Assembly (NCBI RefSeq): GCF_003205615.1
Contig: NZ_PYBV01000027.1
Span: 128,678-192,677, forward strand
Reading direction: 5' to 3'
From: Micromonospora arborensis
GTDB lineage: Bacteria; Actinomycetota; Actinomycetes; Mycobacteriales; Micromonosporaceae
DNA: 64,000 nucleotides
The position numbers and the translations under genes were made by a program. Shown here one piece after another: positions 16,794 through 23,467 of the stretch (position 1 is the first letter of the stretch; each line of letters starts with the position of its first letter). The notes beneath the pieces are model-generated. The model was not told where the DNA came from, did not search any database, and was given only the letters and a program-made list of their open reading frames with translations.

Positions 16794-17906
16794 GTGTCAA
16801 CAAAAGAACTGGACGCACCGCAGGCCTTCCCGGGAATCGCCGTAACAGTGACCGCCATGCCCCAGAAGCGTTGGCGTCCGGTGGCCCGCCGGGTACTCGT
16901 GGGCCTGCTGCTGGCGGTCACCGGAGTCTTCATCGTGCTCGCGCTGCGTGGTCAGGACTGGTCCACGGTGGCCGGCACGCTACGCGGGCAGCGGCCCGGC
17001 TTCGTCGTGACGATGGCGGCGCTGGCCGTCCTGGCCAATGCCGCCGGCCTGATCGCCACGATGGTCTCCTGGAGGGCCATGCTCGCCGGCGTCGGCGAGC
17101 GGGTCTCGGCCGTGGACGCGGCCCGGATCTTCTACTTCGGACAGCTCGTCAAATACGTGCCCGGCAAGGTGATGGGTTTCCTGGTCAGCGTCGAGATGGG
17201 CAGGGCCATCGGCGTACCGGCGGGTCGGATGAGCGCGGCCTGGCTGCTGGCCCTGGTGGTGAGCCTGCTGACCGGTGCCACCGTGGGGCTGGCCGCCGGG
17301 CCGGAGGTCTTCGGCGCGTCGTCCGGCTGGCTCCTGTTGGCCGTCCTGCCGGTGGTCGCGGTCCTGGTCCGCCCCGGTCTGGTGGGCGGGGCGGCCACCC
17401 TGCTCGGCCGGCTGCGCCGCCGCCCGGAGCCGTCGACGGCGATCTGCGGCACCGGCATCCGGCAGGCGGTCGTCGCCCAACTGCTGGCGTGGGTGATCGG
17501 GGGCGCCCACCTGTGGGTCCTCGCCGTGGCGATGGGGGCGCCGCCGCTGCGTGCGCTGCCGCTCTGCCTCGGCGCGTTCGGCCTCGGCGCGGTCGCCGGG
17601 GTGATCGCCGTCTTCGCCCCGGACGGCATCGGCGTCCGGGAGGTGGTGGTGACGGCCGCGCTCAGTGTCATCCTGCCGGTTCCGGTGGCCGGGGTGGTGG
17701 CGCTGGTCAGCCGGGTCGTGGTGACGCTGAGCGAACTCGCCACCGCCGGGGTCGGCCTGCTGGTGACCGCGGCGATCATCCGGCGGCGCCCGGCGACGGC
17801 AGCTCCTGCCGTGCCCACGGCGGCGGCGATGGGTCCAGAGCACACGAATGCCGACTCACCGGCTCCCAAGAAATCGCCAAGAAAATGGCCACAGGCGAAC
17901 CACTAA
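16794..17906 (+). CDS. Flippase-like integral membrane protein (UPF0104/LPG-synthase TM type)
   Basis: A 370-residue protein with about eight TM helices and the family motif FYFGQLVKYVPGKV near residue 110, plus PDGIGVREV near residue 275. This is the lysylphosphatidylglycerol-synthase transmembrane (AglD/UPF0104) fold without the soluble synthase domain. Such proteins often sit beside glycosyltransferases and are thought to move lipid-linked sugars. A GTG start follows GGAGAAGG. A competing plus-1 open frame across the same DNA is Arg/Gly-rich and is a shadow. The last 40 or so residues are a basic, disordered cytoplasmic tail. Confidence 0.85.
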   Translation: MSTKELDAPQAFPGIAVTVTAMPQKRWRPVARRVLVGLLLAVTGVFIVLALRGQDWSTVAGTLRGQRPGFVVTMAALAVLANAAGLIATMVSWRAMLAGVGERVSAVDAARIFYFGQLVKYVPGKVMGFLVSVEMGRAIGVPAGRMSAAWLLALVVSLLTGATVGLAAGPEVFGASSGWLLLAVLPVVAVLVRPGLVGGAATLLGRLRRRPEPSTAICGTGIRQAVVAQLLAWVIGGAHLWVLAVAMGAPPLRALPLCLGAFGLGAVAGVIAVFAPDGIGVREVVVTAALSVILPVPVAGVVALVSRVVVTLSELATAGVGLLVTAAIIRRRPATAAPAVPTAAAMGPEHTNADSPAPKKSPRKWPQANH

Positions 17907-17961
17907 TGTGCTCAGGGATTAGGTAGTCGGCCGTAGCGATACCTCAGAGAATGCGGTACCC

Positions 17962-19104
17962 ATGCCGGACAGGAAATACGATCTGACACTAGCGGCCACC
18001 CACTACGAGCCGTACGTCAGTGGATTCACGCAGACCGCACGCAGCATCGCCGAGGGAATGGCCAATCGGGGTTGGCGGGTCGCCGTCGTCACCGCCCAGC
18101 ACGATCCCGAACTGCCGCTGCGGGACACCGTCGGCGGGGTGGACATCTACCGCTCCCCGGTGCTGATGCGGGCGGGCCGGGCGTTCGTCGCCCCTCGCTA
18201 CCCGATCCTGGCCGGCCAGGTGGCGCGCAGCTCGTCGGTGCTGCACCTCAACCTGCCGATGCCGGAGGCGGCCCTGCTGGTGCCGCTGGCCCGCCGCGTA
18301 CCGGTGGTGAGCATGCTGCACAGCGACCCGCACCTGCCGGCGGGCTGGTCGGGCCGGGCCTTCGCGCGCGCCTCGGACGTCGCCTCCCGAGCGGCCATCC
18401 GCCGCTCGGCCGCCGTGGTGGCGAGCAGCCACGATCAGGCACACGCCTCGCGGTTATGGCCGGTCATCCGTAACCGCAACTTCACCCCGATCGCGCCACC
18501 GTGCCTGGACCGGCGGGGCGGTGAGCCTCGTTACCGGGAGACCGGCGGCCTGCACGTCGGTTTCCTGGGCCGGATCGTGGCGGACATGGGCATCGGCTAC
18601 CTGGTCCGGGCGTTCCAGCGGATCGTCGACCCCGACGCCCGGCTGTTGATCGCGGGCAACTACCACGAGGTGACCGGTGGCGATCTGACGGCCGTGCAGT
18701 CCGAGATCGACCGGGACAGTCGGGTACGGATCCTCGGCGAGCTGCGCGGCCGAGAGGTCAACGATTTCTACGCCTCGGTCGACGTGTTCGCGTTGCCGGC
18801 GGTCGCCAGTTCGTTCGGCACCGTACTGGCCGAGGCGATGATGAGCGGCATCCCGTCGGTGACGACCAATCTTCCCGGCAACCGTTACCCCGTGGCCGCG
18901 ACCGGATTCGGCCGAGTGGTTCCGCCCCGGGATCCACAGGCGCTGGAACGGGCCATCTCCGAACTGGCGGCGGTGCCGCGGCATTGGAAGGAGCAGAAGG
19001 CCCGGGCGGCACGGGCGCGTTTCTCCGTGGCGGCGTCGCTGGATGCGTACGAGGTTCTCTTCAGCAGCCTTCGCGGACGCACCGCGGCACGACAACACCG
19101 ATGA
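17962..19104 (+). CDS. Glycosyltransferase family 4 (GT-B), cluster copy 2
   Basis: A 380-residue GT4, paralogue of the enzyme at 8776 over its full length. It shows the opening HYEPYVSGFTQTARSIAEG, the shared CLDRRGGEPRYRETGG followed by GFLGRIV, and the donor motif ASSFGTVLAEAMMSG. In copy 2 the first Glu of the E-x7-E motif is replaced: the position reads A/S-SFG where copy 1 has ESFG. This may affect donor binding or be tolerated. It lies 55 bp after the flippase-like gene. It probably acts on the same glycan as copy 1, adding a different or successive sugar. Confidence 0.87.
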   Translation: MPDRKYDLTLAATHYEPYVSGFTQTARSIAEGMANRGWRVAVVTAQHDPELPLRDTVGGVDIYRSPVLMRAGRAFVAPRYPILAGQVARSSSVLHLNLPMPEAALLVPLARRVPVVSMLHSDPHLPAGWSGRAFARASDVASRAAIRRSAAVVASSHDQAHASRLWPVIRNRNFTPIAPPCLDRRGGEPRYRETGGLHVGFLGRIVADMGIGYLVRAFQRIVDPDARLLIAGNYHEVTGGDLTAVQSEIDRDSRVRILGELRGREVNDFYASVDVFALPAVASSFGTVLAEAMMSGIPSVTTNLPGNRYPVAATGFGRVVPPRDPQALERAISELAAVPRHWKEQKARAARARFSVAASLDAYEVLFSSLRGRTAARQHR

Positions 19105-19126
19105 GACAAAGAAAGGTCGAAGCCCG

Positions 19127-20140
19127 ATGAATGAGCAGCCACTCGTCTCCGTGATCATTCCGAACTACAACTATGCCAGCACCATCGGCGAGTGCATCAG
19201 AGCGGCGAAGAACCAGACGTACCCGACCGTCGAGGTGATCGTGGCCGACGACGCGAGTACGGACGACTCGGTGGCGATCGCCAGGGCGCTCGACGTCACG
19301 GTGCTGCAGGTGCCGGTCAACAGCGGCGTCTCCACGGCGCGGAACCTGGGCGCCCGGCACGCCAAGGGCGAGGTGTTGTTCTTTGTGGACTCGGACGTCG
19401 CGCTCGATTCCGACGCGGTCGAGCGGGCGGTCGACCACCTGCGGGAAGAGCCGCGACTCGGCGCGATCTGCGGCATGTACCGGGCCGAGCCGATGTTCCC
19501 CGACAGCCTGGTCAAGCGCTACCGTGCCATCCAGCAGTACGTCTGGTTCTGCGAGGTCGAGGGCGCCATCCCGGGTCTGCACTCGGCTCTGTTCGCGATA
19601 AAGAAGGAGACGTTCCTGGAGATCGGCGAGTTCAACGACCGACTCCGCTGGACCGAGGAGCAGGACTACGGCTTCCGGCTCAACGCCCGGTACGAGGTCA
19701 AAGCCGTACCCACCATCCGGGGACGACACGACCACGACGGCACGCTGCGGGTGATGCTGACCAAGGTGTTCAACCGTACCCGGCTCGGCGCGCCGAACTG
19801 GCTGCGGCTGAACAAGCTCCCGGGTGGTGCCGGCACCGGATATCGGGCACTGGGCAGTGCCGTCCTTCTCGCGGCGGTGATCGCGCTGGTCTCGTCGGTG
19901 CTCCTCGGCCCCTGGGCTCTCCTCGCCGCCGCGGTGCTGACCGGGATCGGCATCGGGCTCGACAAGCGCACCTACGGCTACGCCTATCGTCACCACGGAA
20001 TCCTTTTTGGACTACGATTCACGGTGCTTCACCTATTGGTGACGCTCACCTCGGCGGTGGCCGCTGGCATCGGCATTCTGCAGGGGCTGCTGTTCCCACG
20101 CATGACGCAGCGACTCTACCGCGTCGAGAACCCCGCCTGA
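19127..20140 (+). CDS. Glycosyltransferase family 2 with C-terminal membrane helices, cluster copy 2
   Basis: A 337-residue GT2. The GT-A core opens VSVIIPNYNYAS, with DDASTDDSV, STARNLG, DSDVAL and the acceptor acid in TEEQDYGFRL. C-terminal TM helices lie at about 240-285 and 300-325. ATG 19127 has AAAGG upstream. It is a paralogue of the GT2 at 13812. It is the last cluster gene on the plus strand before an SDR 43 bp further on. Membrane-bound, cytoplasmic active site; substrate unknown. Confidence 0.88.
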   Translation: MNEQPLVSVIIPNYNYASTIGECIRAAKNQTYPTVEVIVADDASTDDSVAIARALDVTVLQVPVNSGVSTARNLGARHAKGEVLFFVDSDVALDSDAVERAVDHLREEPRLGAICGMYRAEPMFPDSLVKRYRAIQQYVWFCEVEGAIPGLHSALFAIKKETFLEIGEFNDRLRWTEEQDYGFRLNARYEVKAVPTIRGRHDHDGTLRVMLTKVFNRTRLGAPNWLRLNKLPGGAGTGYRALGSAVLLAAVIALVSSVLLGPWALLAAAVLTGIGIGLDKRTYGYAYRHHGILFGLRFTVLHLLVTLTSAVAAGIGILQGLLFPRMTQRLYRVENPA

Positions 20141-20183
20141 CCCCACGCGCCAGCATCAACGGTGCCCGACCGGAAAGTTGAAC

Positions 20184-21122
20184 ATGACTCTTTCTGATCA
20201 GCCTGACGACCTGGGTTTCGGTATCGACAGCACAGCGACCGAGGTACTCGCCGGCATCGACCTCTCCGGTCGGTTCGCCATTGTCACCGGCGGATACTCC
20301 GGCCTGGGTCTGGCGACCACCCGCGCTCTCGCCGCCGCCGGCGCCCGGGTCCTCGTTCCGGCCCGCCGTACGGACGTCGCGCGGGAGGCGCTCGCGGGGG
20401 TCGCCGGCGTGGAGGTCGACGAGCTCGACCTCGCCGACCTCGGCAGCGTCCGGAACTTCGCCGACCGCGTCCTCGACGCGGGTCGCCCCATCGACATCCT
20501 GATCAACAACGCGGGCATCATGGCCGCCCCGCTGACCCGGGTGGGCGAGGGCTGGGAGGCCCAGTTCGCGACCAACCACCTGGGGCACTACGCCCTGGTC
20601 AACCGGCTCTGGCCGGCGCTCACCGCGGACGGCGGCGCGCGCGTCGTCGTCCTCGCCTCGGGCGCCGGGGAGACCCCGCGCATCAACTGGGACGACGTGC
20701 ACTTCGAGAACGGCTACGACAAGTGGGCGGCGTACAGCCAGTCGAAGTCGGCCAACATCCTCTTCGCCGCCGAACTCGACCGGCTGGGCCGGGCAGCCGG
20801 GGTGCGGGCCTTCTCGGTGAACCCCGGCTACATCCTCACCCCGTTGCAGCGGCACCTCTCCAAGGAGGAGATGGTCGGCGCCGGCTGGATCGACGAGAAC
20901 GGCACCGCACTGCTGCCCGAGTTCCGGGCACCCGAGCAGGGCGCCGCGACCCAGGTCTGGGCCGCGACGTCACCGCGACTGGCGGATGCGGGCGGCGGCT
21001 ACTGCCAGGCTTGCGCGGTGGTCAGGACCTTCGATGGCCCCGCCGACCGGGAAGCGGCCGAGCGGCTCTGGGCTCTGTCGGCCGAGTTGACCGGCGTCGA
21101 CGCGTTCGGCAAGTCCGAGTAG
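20184..21122 (+). CDS. SDR-family oxidoreductase
   Basis: A 312-residue classical SDR resembling retinol dehydrogenase/WWOX-type oxidoreductases. It has cofactor motif TGGYSGLG, LINNAGIMA, catalytic Ser in LASGAG and YSQSK as Tyr/Lys. ATG 20184 is used rather than a TTG 6 bp upstream because GGAAAG is better spaced. It lies 43 bp after the GT2 and could be part of its transcript, but the family is very common as an independent metabolic gene. It is followed by a tRNA-Lys unit on the other strand. Confidence 0.87.
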   Translation: MTLSDQPDDLGFGIDSTATEVLAGIDLSGRFAIVTGGYSGLGLATTRALAAAGARVLVPARRTDVAREALAGVAGVEVDELDLADLGSVRNFADRVLDAGRPIDILINNAGIMAAPLTRVGEGWEAQFATNHLGHYALVNRLWPALTADGGARVVVLASGAGETPRINWDDVHFENGYDKWAAYSQSKSANILFAAELDRLGRAAGVRAFSVNPGYILTPLQRHLSKEEMVGAGWIDENGTALLPEFRAPEQGAATQVWAATSPRLADAGGGYCQACAVVRTFDGPADREAAERLWALSAELTGVDAFGKSE

Positions 21123-21244
21123 TCGGAGCGGCGGGCCGGTTGCCAGCCCGCCGGGACAGGACACGTGGGGTGGGCCCGGCCGGCCGGGTCCACCCCCGCC
21201 CGACCCGACACCCGCCGAGCGACCACCCAACGCCCGCGTACCCG

Positions 21245-21286
21245 AAAAAGGCCCCGACCCAGTGTGAACCACCAGGTCAGGGCCTT
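21245..21286 (-). terminator. Terminator hairpin 3' of tRNA-Lys copy 2
   Basis: AAGGCCCCGACC paired with GGTCAGGGCCTT (one mismatch), with a run of A on the plus strand that is a T-tract for minus-strand transcripts. It closely resembles the terminators of copies 3 and 4. Confidence 0.8.
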
Positions 21287-21292
21287 GATCGT

Positions 21293-21368
21293 TGGTGCGC
21301 CGCCAGGGACTCGAACCCCGAACCCGCGGATTAAGAGTCCGCTGCTCTGCCAGTTGAGCTAGCGGCGC
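21293..21368 (-). tRNA. tRNA-Lys(CTT), copy 2
   Basis: The mature 76-nt sequence, including encoded CCA and anticodon CTT, is identical to copy 1. Its -10 box is TATGGT (plus-strand 21387-21392). It has its own terminator, so it is an independent unit. Confidence 0.97.
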
Positions 21369-21495
21369 TCGCTGACAACGGTGAGCACCATACCGGGTCG
21401 CTTCCCACCTCCCGACAACGGGACGAGATCAGGCCACGCCGCCTGGACGCGGCGGCGGGGCTGGCTCGCTCGGGGGCGGAGGACCATCCGGCGGG

Positions 21496-21501
21496 TAGCG
21501 T
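21496..21501 (+). promoter_or_regulatory. -10 box TAGCGT, probable leaderless promoter of the COG2345-type regulator
   Basis: TAGCGT ends 7 nt before ATG 21509. No ribosome-binding sequence is visible. Confidence 0.45.
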
Positions 21502-21508
21502 CGAAGCC

Positions 21509-22123
21509 ATGTCGTTGGAGGCGATCGGTGCACTGCGGGAGCAGGTTCGCCGGACGGTGTACGAGTATGTGGTCGCGCGAGCGGAGCCGGTGAGCCGCAA
21601 CGAGGTGGGCGAGGCGGTGGCCATCGGTCGTACCCTCGCAGCGTTTCATCTGGACAAGCTGGCCTCGGTCGGCCTGTTGGAGGTGACCTTCGCAGCGCGC
21701 GCCGGCGGGCCGGGGGCCGGGCGGCCGGCGAAGCTGTACCGCCGGTCGTCCGTGGAGCACGCAGTCGTGCTGCCGCCGCGCGACTACCGGCTGCTGGCCG
21801 GCATGTTGGCGAGCGCGATCGAGCGGGTCGGCGCGGAGCCGGCGGCCTACGCGGCTGCCCGTGAGCAGGGCGCGAAGCTCGCCGGGGGTGCGGCAATGCC
21901 GCGCCTGGTGGAGCTGGGCTACGAGCCGTTCGAGGACGCCGACCGGACGATCCGGCTACGCAACTGCCCGTTCGACGCGGTGGCCCAGTCCCATGCCGGG
22001 CTGGTCTGCGGGTTGAATCTTGCGTTGCTTGAAGGCGTGCTGGGTGAGGGTCATGTCGTGCGGCTCGACCCGGGGCCGACCGGGTGCTGCGTGGCGATCC
22101 GCTCTAAAGACAATGAAGCTTGA
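21509..22123 (+). CDS. SufR/COG2345-like transcriptional regulator
   Basis: A 204-residue regulator. A winged helix-turn-helix occupies about residues 10-85 (SRNEVGEAVAIGRTLAAFHLDKL as helix pair, then a basic wing). The C-terminal domain carries four cysteines: Cys153 in RNCPFD, Cys167 in LVCGLN, and Cys193-Cys194 near the end. This spacing matches the ArsR-like COG2345/SufR group, where such cysteines can hold an iron-sulfur cluster. It is followed after 21 bp by a DUF3291 gene with its own -10 box. A redox- or nitric-oxide-sensing repressor of itself and the DUF3291 gene is a reasonable inference. Confidence 0.75.
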   Translation: MSLEAIGALREQVRRTVYEYVVARAEPVSRNEVGEAVAIGRTLAAFHLDKLASVGLLEVTFAARAGGPGAGRPAKLYRRSSVEHAVVLPPRDYRLLAGMLASAIERVGAEPAAYAAAREQGAKLAGGAAMPRLVELGYEPFEDADRTIRLRNCPFDAVAQSHAGLVCGLNLALLEGVLGEGHVVRLDPGPTGCCVAIRSKDNEA

Positions 22124-22132
22124 CATAGACAG

Positions 22133-22138
22133 TAGTTT
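22133..22138 (+). promoter_or_regulatory. -10 box TAGTTT, probable leaderless promoter of the DUF3291 gene
   Basis: TAGTTT ends exactly 6 nt before ATG 22145. It sits inside the short A/T-rich stretch TTGACATAGACAGTAGTTTG at 22120-22139, which may also hold the operator of the upstream regulator. Confidence 0.45.
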
Positions 22139-22144
22139 GGCCAC

Positions 22145-22603
22145 ATGGCCGAACATCACCTCGCGCAACTGAACATCGCCCGGCTGCGCGCCCCGCTCGA
22201 CAGCCCCGAGCTTGCCGACTTCGTCGCCCGGCTGCCCGAGATCAACGGCCTCGCCGATGACTCGCCCGGCTTCGTCTGGCGACTCCAGGACGAGGCCGGC
22301 GACGCGACCGCGCTGCGGCCCTTCGGAACGGACGTCATCGTCAACCTGACGGTGTGGCAGTCGGTCGAATCGCTACACGCCTTCGTGTACCGGACGGTGC
22401 ACCTGGAGCCGATGCGTCGGCGCCGGGAGTGGTTCGTCCCCCTCGACGGGCCGCACCTGGTGCTGTGGTGGCTCCCCGCCGACGTCCTGCCGACCCTCGG
22501 CGAGGCTGCCGAGCGACTCGACCTATTGGGCCGCGACGGCCCCTCGGCAGCGGCGTTCACGCTTCGCGAGCCGTACCCCGCTCCCGGCGTGCTCGCCGGC
22601 TGA
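22145..22603 (+). CDS. DUF3291 domain-containing protein
   Basis: A 152-residue soluble protein matching the DUF3291 pattern: an early HLAQLNIARLRAPLDSPEL segment, the central FVWRLQ, LTVWQSVESLHAFVY and RRREWF blocks, then LVLWWLPA. The family belongs to the dimeric alpha/beta-barrel type and is related to monooxygenase-like folds; no activity is known to me. It is paired with the cysteine-containing regulator upstream, so it may respond to oxidative or metal stress. Confidence 0.85.
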   Translation: MAEHHLAQLNIARLRAPLDSPELADFVARLPEINGLADDSPGFVWRLQDEAGDATALRPFGTDVIVNLTVWQSVESLHAFVYRTVHLEPMRRRREWFVPLDGPHLVLWWLPADVLPTLGEAAERLDLLGRDGPSAAAFTLREPYPAPGVLAG

Positions 22604-22623
22604 CAGCAGCGGACCGGGACGCG

Positions 22624-22665
22624 AAAAAGGCCCCGACCGGCAGAGTTCTGCCAGGTCGGGGCCTT
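22624..22665 (-). terminator. Terminator hairpin 3' of tRNA-Lys copy 3
   Basis: Perfect stem AAGGCCCCGACC/GGTCGGGGCCTT with a nested GGCAG/CTGCC hairpin. Run of A on the plus strand at 22624. The hairpin is the same as that of copy 4. Confidence 0.85.
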
Positions 22666-22671
22666 GATCGT

Positions 22672-22747
22672 TGGTGCGCCGCCAGGGACTCGAACCCCGA
22701 ACCCGCGGATTAAGAGTCCGCTGCTCTGCCAGTTGAGCTAGCGGCGC
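22672..22747 (-). tRNA. tRNA-Lys(CTT), copy 3
   Basis: Identical mature tRNA with encoded CCA. The -10 box is TAGCGT (plus-strand 22766-22771). Shares its 5' flank (GCTGACAACG...) with copy 2. Confidence 0.97.
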
Positions 22748-22840
22748 TCGCTGACAACGACGAGCACGCTAACACGTCTCCGATTTGGCTCTCGGACCCG
22801 TCCAGGGACCGAACCGGGTCGGGGCCCCGGTGTGATTCGC

Positions 22841-23137
22841 TCAGTGAGCGGGGTTCGGCGTGTGCGGCAATCGACCGAGTTGGTGCCAGTTCGTCTCCGC
22901 GACATCGACGCCGTAATGAGCCGCAGCGGCCAGGATGTTCTGGAAGGCCAGGTCGCGGTCCTTGTCGGTGACGCCCTGCACCTGATCGAAGCGGGCGATG
23001 GCATTGCGGACGTGACCCGCATCGGTCATCGGCTCCTTGCGTTTGTCGGGGAACGCGAAGACGCTCTCCGGCAGCTCGCGCTTGTCCTTGTCCGACAGGC
23101 CGCCGTGCTTCTCGTGGGGCTTCCAGGTTGACTTCAT
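22841..23137 (-). CDS. DUF6582 domain-containing small protein
   Basis: A 98-residue, highly charged, His-rich cytosolic protein. The core pattern LPESVFAFPDKRKEPMTDA, then HVRNAIARFDQVQGV and a C-terminal WHQLG fits the DUF6582 family as I recall it. The same sequence pattern also occurs at the end of some phage-type proteins. ATG 23137 is preferred; a GTG directly before it is possible. It stands alone between tRNA-Lys copy 3 and a gene-free stretch. No function is proposed. Confidence 0.75.
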   Translation of the reverse strand: MKSTWKPHEKHGGLSDKDKRELPESVFAFPDKRKEPMTDAGHVRNAIARFDQVQGVTDKDRDLAFQNILAAAAHYGVDVAETNWHQLGRLPHTPNPAH

Positions 23138-23467
23138 CACCCACCATTACCCACTTGTTGTCCGGTCTCACCCGCCTGTCATTCGCCGGCACGCCCAGCA
23201 CAACCACGCGACCTTCGCGGTCTGGGCAGCGGGTGCGGGGCTGGCCGTACCGAAAACGGGTGTACGACAGCCCGTAGCCGGAGGCGCCAGCTCCGCATGC
23301 GGCTCTCCTCGTGTCGTACGTCAGGCGTCCACTGATCCGCGCAACCATGGACGTACGCCGATCGATGACGCCACGGCCCACAGAGCTGGACTCACGCGGG
23401 GCGCATGGCCGGCGGTGGTCCGCAACCCGGAGATCCGCGGGGCCTGGCTCCTAGGAATGCCGATGAA
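23138..23467. other. 330-bp gene-free stretch with a large inverted repeat
   Basis: No reading frame here looks coding. At 23262-23319 an 8-bp perfect stem (GTACGACA/TGTCGTAC) encloses a second stem AGCCG/CGGCT and an inner GGAG/CTCC, giving a nested 58-nt fold. The rest shows nothing recognisable. It could be a decayed gene or an RNA element. Confidence 0.4.

Noticed and set aside
16787..17926. Alternative frame over the flippase-like gene
   Set aside because: Translation is Arg/Gly/Ala-rich and without TM helices; the other frame has a clear UPF0104 motif.
22120..22125. TTGACA as -35 box for the DUF3291 gene
   Set aside because: It is only 7 bp from the -10 box that fits the start codon, so spacing is wrong; it is more likely part of an operator.
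23262..23319. Group II intron domain V remnant
   Set aside because: On the minus strand GAGCCG...CGGCT looks similar at first, but the conserved catalytic triad region and bulge are missing.
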